This document shows, one piece after another, positions 14,626 through 22,896 of a stretch of DNA of 52,073 bases. How positions within the stretch are numbered: position 1 is the first letter of the stretch; every line of letters begins with the position of its first letter. The DNA comes from Asaia bogorensis. GTDB taxonomy: Bacteria > Pseudomonadota > Alphaproteobacteria > Reyranellales > Reyranellaceae. Made by a program: the position numbers and the translations under genes. The notes beneath the pieces were generated by a model, which was not told the DNA's origin, made no database searches, and worked only from the letters and a program-made list of their open reading frames with translations. Where the stretch lies: contig CAMDCE010000035.1 in the NCBI GenBank assembly GCA_945889625.1, forward strand, positions 1-52,073. Direction: 5' to 3'.

Positions 14626-15636
14626 CGTCACGAACATCACCACGATCATGCGAACCGTCTGCATGGCCATCACGAAGGAGACATCGACGTTGCTGGCGGC
14701 GGCGATGATGGCGATCGAATCGGAGCCGCCCGGACTGGTCGCGAGGTAGGCCGTCATGGGGTCGATGCCGGCGAAGAGGACCAGGAGTGCGGCAATGCCG
14801 GCGCACAACACGATCAGCACGAAGGTGCCGCCCAGCATGGTCGGCAGCGCGCGCACCGCATGGATCAGGAGCGGCCGCGAGAAGCGCAGCCCGACGTTCC
14901 AGCCGACCAGGGCGTAGCTCGCGGCCAGCAGCCAGGCCGGCAGCTCGAGCGAGATCAGGCCGAAATGCACCAGCACGATGCCGCCCAGCAGCGGCACCAG
15001 GAAGGCGCCGGCGGGAATGCGTAGAAAGCGCGCGATCACCGGGCCCAGGATCGCCAGCGCCATGGTCTCGGCAAGCGGCAGCCAGGCGATCGGCGGGAAC
15101 CAGACGATCGCATCGGGACGATGGGCGACGTTGACGCCGACGGCGCTCGCCACCACCGACGCCACGCCGGCCACCAGCACGACCCGGGAATACTGCATGA
15201 AGGCCACCAGGCGGATGTCGGCGCCATGATGCTCGGCCATGACGGTCATCACCGATGCCGCCCCCGGGCTCGAGCCCCACAGCGCCGTGCTGCCGGGCAG
15301 GAGCTTCAGCCGGTTCATCGCCCAGCCGAGGAAGCTCGAGGCCACGATCACCGAGACCACTCCGAAGGTGAACAGCGGCCAGTGAGCCAGGATGTCGCCG
15401 GCGATCGACAACGGCACCATCTTGGCGATCATGCAGCCCACGATGGCCTGGGCGACGACGGACGGCCAGGTCGGCAGCTGGACCTGGCTGCCGCTGGCAG
15501 CGACGACGATGGCCGCGATCAGCGGCCCCAGCATCAGGGCGGCCGGCGCGTGCAGCCACAGCAGCAAGGCGCTGACCGCGACCGAGAGGCCGATCAGCGC
15601 GCTCCACTGCAGCGGCGGCGCAATCCTACTGAACAA
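14581..15636 (-). CDS. AbrB-family membrane permease
   Basis: A 351-residue integral membrane protein of the AbrB duplication family (PF05145 type), probably 10-11 helices. The two internal repeats carry matching loops: WGSSPGAASVMTVMAEHHGADIRLVAFMQYSRVVLV in the first half and ATSPGGSDSIAIIAAASNVDVSFVMAMQTVRMIVVM in the second, the family signature. Older annotations call this putative ammonia monooxygenase; transport or regulation is more likely. Its start overlaps the end of the MoCF-domain gene by 11 bases, so the two form an operon. Its 3' end has been tandemly duplicated just downstream. Confidence 0.88.
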   Translation of the reverse strand: MFSRIAPPLQWSALIGLSVAVSALLLWLHAPAALMLGPLIAAIVVAASGSQVQLPTWPSVVAQAIVGCMIAKMVPLSIAGDILAHWPLFTFGVVSVIVASSFLGWAMNRLKLLPGSTALWGSSPGAASVMTVMAEHHGADIRLVAFMQYSRVVLVAGVASVVASAVGVNVAHRPDAIVWFPPIAWLPLAETMALAILGPVIARFLRIPAGAFLVPLLGGIVLVHFGLISLELPAWLLAASYALVGWNVGLRFSRPLLIHAVRALPTMLGGTFVLIVLCAGIAALLVLFAGIDPMTAYLATSPGGSDSIAIIAAASNVDVSFVMAMQTVRMIVVMFVTPPLTKFIASFDRST

Positions 15637-16387
15637 ATTCCTCCGCCTCGCCGTTCATCTTGCGGAGCGTGGCGATCAGCTCGGCCGAGGCACTGGCCAG
15701 CCTTGCATCATCCGTGCCGCGCAGCACCAGCGAGACGCTGGGCTTGCCGTTGCGGAACGCCGGGTAGCTGCCGATGTCGAGATCCTCGAAGCGCTTCTGC
15801 AGGGCGCCCAGCGGCTCGGCGATGATGCCCTCGGGCAGGTTGGTGCGCACGGTGCGCGAGACCACGGGATCGCCGCCGACCAACCGGTGTTTCATGGCGC
15901 CGAACATGCCCTGCATGACGGCCGGGATGCCGGCGAAGGTGAAGACGTTCTCCATCTGGAAGCCCGGCGCCACCGACACCGGATTGTCGACCAGCACGCC
16001 GCCGTGCGGCACCCGCGCCATGCGCCGGCGGGCCGGCGTGAACAGTGCCGCGTCGCCGTAGTGGCGCGTCATGCGGGCCACCGCCTCGGGATGCTCGGAG
16101 ATGCCGACACCGAACGCCTTGGCGATGCAGTCGGCGGTGATGTCGTCGTGCGTCGGGCCGATGCCGCCGGTGGTGAAGACATAATCGAACCTGGCCCGCA
16201 CCTCGTTCACCGTGTCGACGACGGTCTGCTCGATGTCGGGGATCACCCGGCATTCCAGCAGCCGCACGCCGAGCTTGTTCAATTCCAGCGCCAGGAATTG
16301 CAGATTGGCGTCCTTGGTGCGCCCGCTCAGGATCTCGTTGCCGATGATCAAGAGGCAGGCGGTGACGGTCTTGGGGGAATCAGGCAT
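15626..16387 (-). CDS. Single-domain MoCF/CinA N-domain protein
   Basis: A 253-residue stand-alone molybdopterin-binding-like domain as in the N-half of CinA and of FAD synthase. LLIIGNEILSGRTKDAN at about 12-28 and FTTGGIGPTHDDITADCIAKAFG at about 70-92 are the family's nucleotide-binding blocks; the second half (SYPAFRNGKPSVSLVLRG) is the small alpha/beta subdomain. Likely a dinucleotide or ADP-ribose pyrophosphatase, by family. It is followed, with an 11-base overlap, by the AbrB-type permease. Confidence 0.85.
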   Translation of the reverse strand: MPDSPKTVTACLLIIGNEILSGRTKDANLQFLALELNKLGVRLLECRVIPDIEQTVVDTVNEVRARFDYVFTTGGIGPTHDDITADCIAKAFGVGISEHPEAVARMTRHYGDAALFTPARRRMARVPHGGVLVDNPVSVAPGFQMENVFTFAGIPAVMQGMFGAMKHRLVGGDPVVSRTVRTNLPEGIIAEPLGALQKRFEDLDIGSYPAFRNGKPSVSLVLRGTDDARLASASAELIATLRKMNGEAEEFVQ

Positions 16388-16444
16388 GCGACAAGCCTAG
16401 CGCAGAAGCGCTGAGGGTCATATCGAAGTCATATCTCCTCAAAG

Positions 16445-16576
16445 CTTTCCTCCCCATTCAAATGGGGAGGTGTCGCAGTAACCTGCGACGGAGGGGTCAG
16501 AAGTGCCAGTCCGTGACTCATGACCCCTCCGTCGCCGTAAAACGGCGACACCTCCCCAGCAGACTGGGGAGGAAAG
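16445..16576. repeat. Composite palindromic repeat, variant of family A, copy 5
   Basis: CTTTCCTCCCC at the left is inverted at the right. Inside: hairpin CCTCCCCATTCAAATGGGGAGG, stem GTCGCAGTAACCTGCGAC, GGAGGGGTCA, a spacer, TGACCCCTCC, stem GTCGCCGT-AAA-ACGGCGAC and hairpin CCTCCCCAGCAGACTGGGGAGG. One G is missing from each G-run compared with the main family, and the two units are arranged tail to tail. Confidence 0.8.
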
Positions 16577-16639
16577 GCACCAGCAAAGCCGCTCCAGCTC
16601 GGCCTTGTTAGAGCCAGTATCGCATGCCAAATAAGGCGC

Positions 16640-17518
16640 ATGAGCAGCCCGCGCGATATCGAGGACGACAGCGTCGACTATTGGCGCCGCGACGAGCGGA
16701 CCATCAAGATCCACGGCCCCGAGGGCTTCGAGGGCATGCGGCGGGCTGGCCGGTTGGCTGCCGAAACGCTCGATTTCATAACGCCCCACGTCCAGCCGGG
16801 CGTCAGCACGGGCGAGCTCGACAAGCTCTGTCACGACTTCATCCTCGATCACAAGGCGATCCCCGCGCCACTCGGCTACCGCGGCTTCCCCAAGTCGATC
16901 TGCACCTCGATCAACCACGTGGTCTGCCACGGCATTCCCGGCGACAAGCGCCTGCAGGACGGCGACATCGTCAATATCGACGTCACCACCATCCTCGACG
17001 GCTGGTACGGCGACACCAGCCGCATGTTTTTCGTCGGCAATGTCGGCGTGAAGGCGCGCCGCCTCTGCGACGTCACCTACGAGGGCATGATGCGCGGCAT
17101 TGCCGCCGCCAAGCCGGGCGGCCATGTCGGCGACATCGGTGCCGCCATCCAGAGCTACGTCGAGAGCCAGCGCTTCTCCGTGGTGCGCGACTTCTCCGGC
17201 CATGGGCTGGGCCGCATCTTCCACGACGCGCCCAACATCCTGCACTACGGCAAGGCCGGCGCCGGCCCGGTGCTGAAGCCCGGCATGTTCTTCACCGTCG
17301 AACCGATGGTCAATGTCGGCACCTGGCAGGTCAAGATCCTGAGCGACGGCTGGACGGCAGTGACGCGCGACAAGCAGCTCTCGGCGCAGTTCGAGCACTC
17401 GGTCGGCATCACCGAGACCGGCGTGGAGTTCTTCACGCTGTCGCCCAGGGAATTGGCCAAGCCGCCCTACGATCTCCCTGCGGCAACGGCCGAGCAGAAG
17501 CAGGCCGCGACGGCGTAG
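16640..17518 (+). CDS. map: Methionine aminopeptidase, type I
   Basis: A 292-residue MetAP that removes the initiator methionine from nascent proteins in the cytosol. All five metal ligands are present: Asp114 (VNIDVT), Asp125 (YGDTSR), His188 (SGHGLG), Glu221 (TVEPMV) and Glu252 (FEHSV); His97 in VVCHGIPG is the usual substrate-side His. About 17 extra N-terminal residues precede the core compared with the E. coli enzyme, and a short Ala/Gln tail follows. Flanked on both sides by family A repeats and not in an operon. Confidence 0.95.
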   Translation: MSSPRDIEDDSVDYWRRDERTIKIHGPEGFEGMRRAGRLAAETLDFITPHVQPGVSTGELDKLCHDFILDHKAIPAPLGYRGFPKSICTSINHVVCHGIPGDKRLQDGDIVNIDVTTILDGWYGDTSRMFFVGNVGVKARRLCDVTYEGMMRGIAAAKPGGHVGDIGAAIQSYVESQRFSVVRDFSGHGLGRIFHDAPNILHYGKAGAGPVLKPGMFFTVEPMVNVGTWQVKILSDGWTAVTRDKQLSAQFEHSVGITETGVEFFTLSPRELAKPPYDLPAATAEQKQAATA

Positions 17519-17525
17519 GGTTTCC

Positions 17526-17642
17526 GACCCCCTCCGTCAGCGTAAGACGCTGACACCTCCCCCGAAGACGGGGGAGGAGATGACACCTTTCCCTCCTCCG
17601 TCTTCGGGGGAGGTGTCGTGGTAATCCACGACGGAGGGGGTC
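17526..17642. repeat. Composite palindromic repeat, family A, copy 6
   Basis: GACCCCCTCC, stem GTCAGCGT-AAG-ACGCTGAC, hairpin CCTCCCCCGAAGACGGGGG, spacer, hairpin CCTCCGTCTTCGGGGGAGG, stem GTCGTGG-TAAT-CCACGAC, GGAGGGGGTC. The next base gives TCA, the stop codon of the beta-lactamase-like gene on the minus strand. Confidence 0.88.
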
Positions 17643-19050
17643 ATGGTTCCTTCGCCACCAACGTCAGCTTCTGGATGCCGGGCGCCGCCTCCGGCGAGAG
17701 CATGATCGTTCCGCTGAGCCGACCGCGTTCGCAGGCGATGACGAAGCTGCCGGCCAGCGCGTGCTTGGGCTCGATCGAGTCGAGCCGCCCCTCGCCCAGC
17801 TGCTGCTTCAGCGAGACCAGCTCGGCGTTGCGCAGGCGCGCCGGCGTGTCGAGCAGGAAGTTGACCGCGAGCACCTGCCCCGCCGTCTCGATCCTGCCCG
17901 CCGCATAGGCCACCACCACCGCCTCGACCGCGCGCTGCAGATGAGGTGACGGGCTCGCAGGCGTCGGCTCGGGCAAGGCGCGATGCACAATCCCGGCAAG
18001 CCGGGGCGTGAGCTTCGACATCGGCGCATAGGTGCGGTTGCCGAAGGCGAAGACGCCGACGCCACGGTCGGGCAGCATCAGCACGTGCGAGCCATAGCCC
18101 GGCAGGCCGCCGGCATGGTGCAGCATCCGGCCGAGCTTGGGATCGGCGGTGTTGTTGAGGCCATAGCCGTAGGCGCTGGGCGGCAACGGCCGCTCGGCGT
18201 CGAAGGCGAAGGGCGGCGCGTGGAACAGCGCCATCTCGCGCACGCTGGCGCGCCGCACCGGGCCGGTTTCCGGATCGTCGCGGGCGGGCCAGGCGCTCAG
18301 CAGAAACGCGACGTAGCGCGCATAGTCGGGCGCCGTGGTGGCGAGCCCGCCCATCGCCCCCACTTCGCCATCGGGCTCGATGCGCTCGCGCGACCATTTT
18401 TCCTCGTCGAGACGATAGCCCCAGGCGTAGTCGCCGCGCGATGCTTCGATCGCATCGAACGTCGTCCTGGTCATGCCGAGCGGTTCGAGGATCGTGCGCG
18501 CGATGTAGGACTGGTAGGGCATACCGCTCGCATTGGTGATGGCACGGCCAACCAGCCCGTAGCCAAGGTTGCTGTATTCGAAGGCGATGCCGGGAGGCCG
18601 CGCGAACAGCCGGCCGGCTTCCATCACGGAGTCGAACTCGGCCGGCGTCATGCCAAGCACGCGATCGCCCCAGGGGTCATCGTAGACCTGGCCGCCGAGA
18701 TGGCTCAGCAGATGGCGCAAGGTGAGCGGCGGGCTGTCGCGGGTCGGCAGCGCCACCCTGGCGAACTGCGGCACATGGTCGGAATACGGCGCGTCGAGCG
18801 CGAGCCTGCCCTGGTCGCGGAGCGAGAGCACCGCGAGCGCCGTCATGTTCTTGGTCATCGAGGCGATGCGAAAGCAGGTCTGCGGGCCCACCGGCCGCCT
18901 GGCCTCGATATCGGCCAGGCCCACTGTCGCCACATGGGCGAGCTTGCCGTCCTCGACCAGGCCGGCGACAAGGCCCGGAATGTTCTCCTCGCGGGCGAAG
19001 GTCGAACAGGCGGCATCGATCTCGGCGAGGGTCGTCGGGGTGAGCGTCAT
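17641..19050 (-). CDS. Serine hydrolase, class C beta-lactamase family
   Basis: A 469-residue penicillin-binding-protein-like hydrolase. The catalytic SxxK is SMTK at 64-67 in CFRIASMTKNMTALAVLSL, and FEYSNLGYGLVG carries the YxN motif. The C-terminal ~100 residues (from about 370) form an extra domain. No signal peptide is evident, so it probably acts in the cytoplasm as an esterase or peptidase rather than as a resistance enzyme. The stop is formed at the border of a family A repeat. Confidence 0.88.
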   Translation of the reverse strand: MTLTPTTLAEIDAACSTFAREENIPGLVAGLVEDGKLAHVATVGLADIEARRPVGPQTCFRIASMTKNMTALAVLSLRDQGRLALDAPYSDHVPQFARVALPTRDSPPLTLRHLLSHLGGQVYDDPWGDRVLGMTPAEFDSVMEAGRLFARPPGIAFEYSNLGYGLVGRAITNASGMPYQSYIARTILEPLGMTRTTFDAIEASRGDYAWGYRLDEEKWSRERIEPDGEVGAMGGLATTAPDYARYVAFLLSAWPARDDPETGPVRRASVREMALFHAPPFAFDAERPLPPSAYGYGLNNTADPKLGRMLHHAGGLPGYGSHVLMLPDRGVGVFAFGNRTYAPMSKLTPRLAGIVHRALPEPTPASPSPHLQRAVEAVVVAYAAGRIETAGQVLAVNFLLDTPARLRNAELVSLKQQLGEGRLDSIEPKHALAGSFVIACERGRLSGTIMLSPEAAPGIQKLTLVAKEP

Positions 19051-19135
19051 TGCCGTCGATTCTATCAGACGACCTGTCCCGGCTTAAACATCGTCCTGCC
19101 GCGTTTCTGCCCCGGTTCGGTGGGACCGTGGGCCT

Positions 19136-20089
19136 ATGGGGAAGGCGAGAAAAGCGGCAGTCGAGGCGTCGGCGGACGACGAATCGCTGTTGGCCCTTCT
19201 CGCCGCCGGCCTTCGCCTGCAATCGACCGACACGCTGTGGCGGGTGAGCGGCAACACCATCGCCCACCGCTCCTTGTTGCGCGACGCCGGCGGGACCTGG
19301 AACCGCCTCGACCAATGCTGGGAATTTTCGGATGAGGACCCGACCGTGAAGCTCGCAGTGGCGCTCCAGGCCGCGCCGGTCGCGGCATCCGGCCACAACA
19401 GCGGGCTCGCAGAAGCCAAGCCGCATTACCACGGCCATCGCGGCCGCGTGCGCGAGCGCGTGCTGAAGGCCGGCATCGAGTCGCTGGCCGACTACGAATT
19501 GCTGGAGCTGTTGCTGTTCTATGCGATCGAGCGGATCGACACCAAGCCGCTGGCCAAGAGGCTGATCGAGCGTTTCGGCACGCTGGGCGACATCTTCGCC
19601 GCCGAGGCGGCCCAGTTGCGCGAATTCGAGATCGACCAACGGACGCTCGTTCTCTTCCGCAGCCTGCGCGAGTCAGGACGCAGGCTGGCCGAGCGCAAGG
19701 TCAAGGACATGCCGGTGCTGACCAACTGGCAGCAGCTGATCGACTACTGCCACGCCGCTCTTGCGCACGAGAAGACCGAGCAGTTCCGCATCCTGTTCCT
19801 CGACCGCAAGAACGTACTGATCGCCGACGAGATCCAGCAGCGCGGCACCATCGACCACACGCCGGTCTATCCCCGCGAGGTCGTCAAGCGCGCGCTCGAG
19901 CTCGGCGCCGCGGCGCTGATCCTGGTGCACAACCACCCCTCGGGCGATCCCAAGCCGTCGCGCGACGACATCGAGATGACGCGCGAGATCAGGACGGCGG
20001 CGGGGGCACTGGGTATCGCGATCCACGACCATCTGGTGATCGGCCGCAAGGGACACGCGAGCTTCAGGAGCCTGGGGTTGCTCGCGTAG
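19136..20089 (+). CDS. radC: RadC-family JAB protein with N-terminal extension
   Basis: A 317-residue protein whose residues ~98-317 are a RadC: HRGRVRERVLKAG, a helix-hairpin-helix-like LADYELLELLLFYAI, and the JAB/MPN metal motif LVHNHPSGDPKPSRDD with His265, His267 and Asp278. RadC is named for DNA repair, but its biochemical role is unsettled. The first ~95 residues are extra: two Trp-rich segments (DTLWRVSGN, GGTWNRLDQCWEFSD) that look like a small domain of the DUF5710/HIRAN-like kind, then an Ala-rich linker. Start ATG at 19136 with GGGGAAGG after it only; no strong upstream ribosome site. Confidence 0.85.
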   Translation: MGKARKAAVEASADDESLLALLAAGLRLQSTDTLWRVSGNTIAHRSLLRDAGGTWNRLDQCWEFSDEDPTVKLAVALQAAPVAASGHNSGLAEAKPHYHGHRGRVRERVLKAGIESLADYELLELLLFYAIERIDTKPLAKRLIERFGTLGDIFAAEAAQLREFEIDQRTLVLFRSLRESGRRLAERKVKDMPVLTNWQQLIDYCHAALAHEKTEQFRILFLDRKNVLIADEIQQRGTIDHTPVYPREVVKRALELGAAALILVHNHPSGDPKPSRDDIEMTREIRTAAGALGIAIHDHLVIGRKGHASFRSLGLLA

Positions 20090-20106
20090 CGGCGCTGTGC
20101 GCTCAG

Positions 20107-20331
20107 TCAGGCAGCCTCACCTTGCGCAGAGCGATTTCGAGGAGTTCGCGGTCGGCCGGGGGAAGGTCTTCCTTGACCTCTTACGCACTCCAGATAGCAT
20201 TGCCCAGCGTCAAGACGCTGTAGTCGCCGCTCGAACCTGGCTGAGTGCCGCTCGGCATCGGCGCCACACGACGACCGTTCGTGACGATATGCACCGCCGC
20301 GCGCAAGATGTTCAATACGGGAGAGAAACTC
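20107..20331. other. Intergenic with possible minus-strand gene remnants
   Basis: On the minus strand 20176-20104 reads EVKEDLPPADRELLEIALRK then VRLPD and stop, preceded directly by an in-frame TAA; codon use looks coding. 20281-20181 minus reads TNGRRVAPMPSGTQPGSSGD and on to stop. Neither has a start or a recognised family. They may be leftovers of decayed genes; nothing else is seen here. Confidence 0.25.
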
Positions 20332-20700
20332 ATGCCGACGAATGACCTGACACCAGGGCTCAAAGCGGAGATCGTCACGACCGTCGATGACAAGCTGGTG
20401 GTCAGCCACATGGGGGGCGACGGCGTACTGTCCACTCCATCGATGATCGGCTTGATGGAGCGTGCCGGCATCCAGGCCGTTCAGTCGCATCTCCCGGAAG
20501 GGCACACCACCGTAGGTTTCGAGGTGAACGTCAAGCACTTCGGCGCCACGCCGAAAGGCAAAAAGGTGACAGTGCGCGCCGAACTGCTCGAGGTGGATGG
20601 TCGCAAACTTCGCTTCAAGGTCGAGGCGCACGACGAGGACAAGAAGGTCGGCGAAGGCACTCATCGCCGCGCCATCGTGGCCATTCAACGCAAGGCTTGA
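20332..20700 (+). CDS. Thioesterase, FlK (fluoroacetyl-CoA thioesterase)-like hot dog
   Basis: A 122-residue hot-dog protein. GVLSTPSMIGLMERAGIQAV followed by LPEGHTTVGFEVNVKHFGAT is the pattern of the FlK-like family (Thr/Ser-Pro helix, then TVG-x-x-(V/I)-x-(V/L)-x-H), which hydrolyses small acyl-CoA thioesters; the fluoroacetyl specificity itself is rare and not implied. Start ATG 20332 is chosen for GGGAGAG nine bases upstream; ATG at 20302 region would add a few residues. Free-standing; the glyoxalase II gene follows 125 bases later. Confidence 0.82.
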   Translation: MPTNDLTPGLKAEIVTTVDDKLVVSHMGGDGVLSTPSMIGLMERAGIQAVQSHLPEGHTTVGFEVNVKHFGATPKGKKVTVRAELLEVDGRKLRFKVEAHDEDKKVGEGTHRRAIVAIQRKA

Positions 20701-20825
20701 TTTCGGTCAGGCAGCCCGCTCGAGCAAGGCGCTCGACTTGGACAAGTGCATCGACTTGGTGTTGTCTTTCCCGCAGCGCGACCCGTTCCAGCACCATCAT
20801 TGTCGGACGGACTGGGGATGATGCC

Positions 20826-21617
20826 ATGATAGTCAAACAGATCTGGACCGCCAACGCCTACCGCAATTTCAACTACCTCATTGCCTGTAGCGAGACCGGC
20901 GAGGCCCTGGCCATCGACCCCTTGGATCATGAAAAGTGTCTGAGTGCCGCCAAGGAAGAAGGATGGAACATCACCCAGATCCTGAACACCCACGAGCATC
21001 GCGACCATACGGGCGGAAACGACGCCATGGTCCGGAAAACCAAAGCGACGATTCTGGCGCACAAGAATGCCAAGGACTGGATCGCCGGCATGGGCCGAGG
21101 CTTGAGTGCGGGCGATATCGTCAAGGTGGGCAGGACGGTCGAACTCGAGGTGATGGACACGCCAGGCCATACCATGTGTCACGTGTGCCTGCGGTCGCAC
21201 ACCGACCAGCCAGCATTGTTCTGTGGCGATACGCTGTTCAATGCCGGCGCCGGCAATTGCCACAATGGCGGTCATCCGCAGGAGCTGTACAACACGTTTG
21301 ACCAGCAGCTCGCCAAGCTGCCGCAATCGACACTGATCTATCCGGGCCACGACTACATCGAAAACAATCTGCGTTTCACGTTGAATCGCGAGCCCGACAA
21401 CAAGAGCGCCCGCGAGATGCTCGCCAAGCTCGCGGGTCAGGATCCCAACAGCGCGTACGTATCGACGCTCGAAGTCGAGGGACAGATAAACACGTTCTTC
21501 CGCCTGACCAGCCCAACGGTCATCGCGAAATTGCGCGAGTCCTTTCCCGACTTGCCCGAGAAGCCCGACCAGCGCACGGTGTTCGTGAAGCTCCGCGAAC
21601 TGCGCAACTCATGGTGA
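20826..21617 (+). CDS. Hydroxyacylglutathione hydrolase-like metallo-beta-lactamase
   Basis: A 263-residue glyoxalase II-type hydrolase. NTHEHRDHTGG at 54-64 is the THxHxDH metal motif (the usual third His is kept, one position reads Glu), DTPGHTMCHVC gives the next ligand, FCGDTLFNAGAGN the bridging Asp and YPGHDYIENNLRF the last His. The C-terminal tail VFVKLRELRNSW is the substrate-binding helical extension of glyoxalase II. It would split S-lactoylglutathione-type thioesters. The Cys-rich Gly-Asn-Cys-His loop (AGAGNCHNGG) differs from the usual AGCGRLFEG, so substrate may differ. Confidence 0.82.
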   Translation: MIVKQIWTANAYRNFNYLIACSETGEALAIDPLDHEKCLSAAKEEGWNITQILNTHEHRDHTGGNDAMVRKTKATILAHKNAKDWIAGMGRGLSAGDIVKVGRTVELEVMDTPGHTMCHVCLRSHTDQPALFCGDTLFNAGAGNCHNGGHPQELYNTFDQQLAKLPQSTLIYPGHDYIENNLRFTLNREPDNKSAREMLAKLAGQDPNSAYVSTLEVEGQINTFFRLTSPTVIAKLRESFPDLPEKPDQRTVFVKLRELRNSW

Positions 21618-21767
21618 CCACGCAAGAGGCGTCCGCCTAGCGGGGGCCCGGGACTGCTGTAGCGCCGGCCGCCTCGGAGCCGCCGCCTCCTGTTGCACCC
21701 GGCAGACGATCGTCGAATACTCCCCCGGCGGACAGCCAGACCGGCGCCCATGGAGGAGGAAACACCG

Positions 21768-22523
21768 ATGCCATTCTACCGAGGCATGACCTGCGAGAAC
21801 GTGACCATCAAAGGCGATGGCGGAACCCCGATCACCGCTTACGTGGCCAAGCCGGAGGGCAAAGGTCCCTTCCCCGGCGTCGTGCTGATCCATCACCTGC
21901 CGGGCTGGAGCGAGTTCTACATCGAGACGACGCGGCGTTTTGCTCACCATGGTTACCTTGCGATCTGCGCCAACCTCTATGAGCGCGAGGGCGGCCAGAA
22001 CAACCCCGACGACGTCGCGGCCAAGGTGCGCGCCGACGGCGGCATTCCCGACTCAAGGATGGTCGCCGACACCGAAGCGGCAGTGAAGTGGATGCGCGCG
22101 CAGCCCAACCTCAACGGCAAGGTCGGCCTGTTCGGCTCCTGCTCCGGCGGCCGGCACGCCTTCATCTATGCCTGCCAGAAGAAGGACGTCGACGCCTGCG
22201 TCGAGCTGTGGGGCGGCCGCGTGGTGATGGCCAAGGAGGAGCTCAATGCCAAGACGCCGACGGCGCCGATCGACATGACCAAGGACCTCTCCTGCCCGCT
22301 GCTCGGCCTGTTCGGCAATGACGACCGGGCGCCGCCGCCCGAGCAGGTGAACCAGCACGAGGCCGAGCTCAAGAAGCACGGCAAGACGCACGAGTTCCAC
22401 CGCTACGACGGCGCCGGCCACGGCATCTTCTATTGGCACCGGCCGCTCTACCGGCCCGAGCAGGCGATGGATGGCTGGAGCAAGGTATTCGCGTTCTTCG
22501 GCAAGCACCTGGCGAAGAAGTAG
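21768..22523 (+). CDS. Dienelactone hydrolase family protein
   Basis: A 251-residue alpha/beta hydrolase of the DLH type. Nucleophile Cys125 in LFGSCSGGRH, acid in LFGNDDRAPPP and His in GAGHGIFYW make the Cys-Asp-His triad. The N-terminal MTCENVTIKGDGGTPITAYVAKP is the usual DLH strand. It probably hydrolyses lactones from aromatic degradation or related esters. Start selected by GGAGGAGGA ten bases upstream; a longer frame exists without such a site. The small gene at 22537 follows after 13 bases, so they are likely co-transcribed. Confidence 0.88.
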   Translation: MPFYRGMTCENVTIKGDGGTPITAYVAKPEGKGPFPGVVLIHHLPGWSEFYIETTRRFAHHGYLAICANLYEREGGQNNPDDVAAKVRADGGIPDSRMVADTEAAVKWMRAQPNLNGKVGLFGSCSGGRHAFIYACQKKDVDACVELWGGRVVMAKEELNAKTPTAPIDMTKDLSCPLLGLFGNDDRAPPPEQVNQHEAELKKHGKTHEFHRYDGAGHGIFYWHRPLYRPEQAMDGWSKVFAFFGKHLAKK

Positions 22524-22536
22524 GAGGCGCCAACGC

Positions 22537-22842
22537 ATGTGCACCTCCATCATCGAGATCGCCCGCGCCGAAGGCATGGCAAAGCGCGGGGACGAATGGT
22601 TCCCGCTATCGCAGGCGGTGGTGGCCTATGACCACGCCCGCCATGCGCCGCTGGGCGACGTCATCACGCTCGACTTCATCAATATGACTCTCGACCCCGG
22701 GGCGCGGGCCGGGATCGAGCTCACTCTGGAAACCGCCAAGGAGCTGCGCGCCGCCCTCGACCGGGCGATTGCGGCCGCCGACTTCGAGGAAGCGGAAGTG
22801 CGGGGCAAGGGAGCAGCTCCTCGCCTCGTGCGGGCGGCGTGA
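22537..22842 (+). CDS. DUF6295-like small protein
   Basis: A 101-residue protein beginning MCTSIIEIARAEGMAKRGDE and containing WFPLSQAVVAYDHARHAPLGDVITLDFIN, a pattern I associate with the DUF6295 family (MCT-(x)n-G-x-x-GW-(F/T)-x-L ... YDHP-x-HAP). Function unknown. TAGGAGG lies just upstream of the ATG. It is the second gene after the dienelactone hydrolase and converges with the next gene, leaving a 54-base gap. Confidence 0.6.
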   Translation: MCTSIIEIARAEGMAKRGDEWFPLSQAVVAYDHARHAPLGDVITLDFINMTLDPGARAGIELTLETAKELRAALDRAIAAADFEEAEVRGKGAAPRLVRAA

Positions 22843-22896
22843 CAGCGAGGTGAACCAGCCCGCCCAGGCCCGGGTAAGCAGGCGGGAAGCGCTCGA

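Noticed and set aside
1..17642. The family A hairpin copies as a CRISPR array
   Set aside because: Copies are hundreds to thousands of bases apart with genes between them, no regular spacers and no cas genes.
17641..19050. A beta-lactamase resistance gene
   Set aside because: SxxK and YxN are shared by many esterases and peptidases; no signal peptide and an extra C-terminal domain argue against a resistance enzyme.
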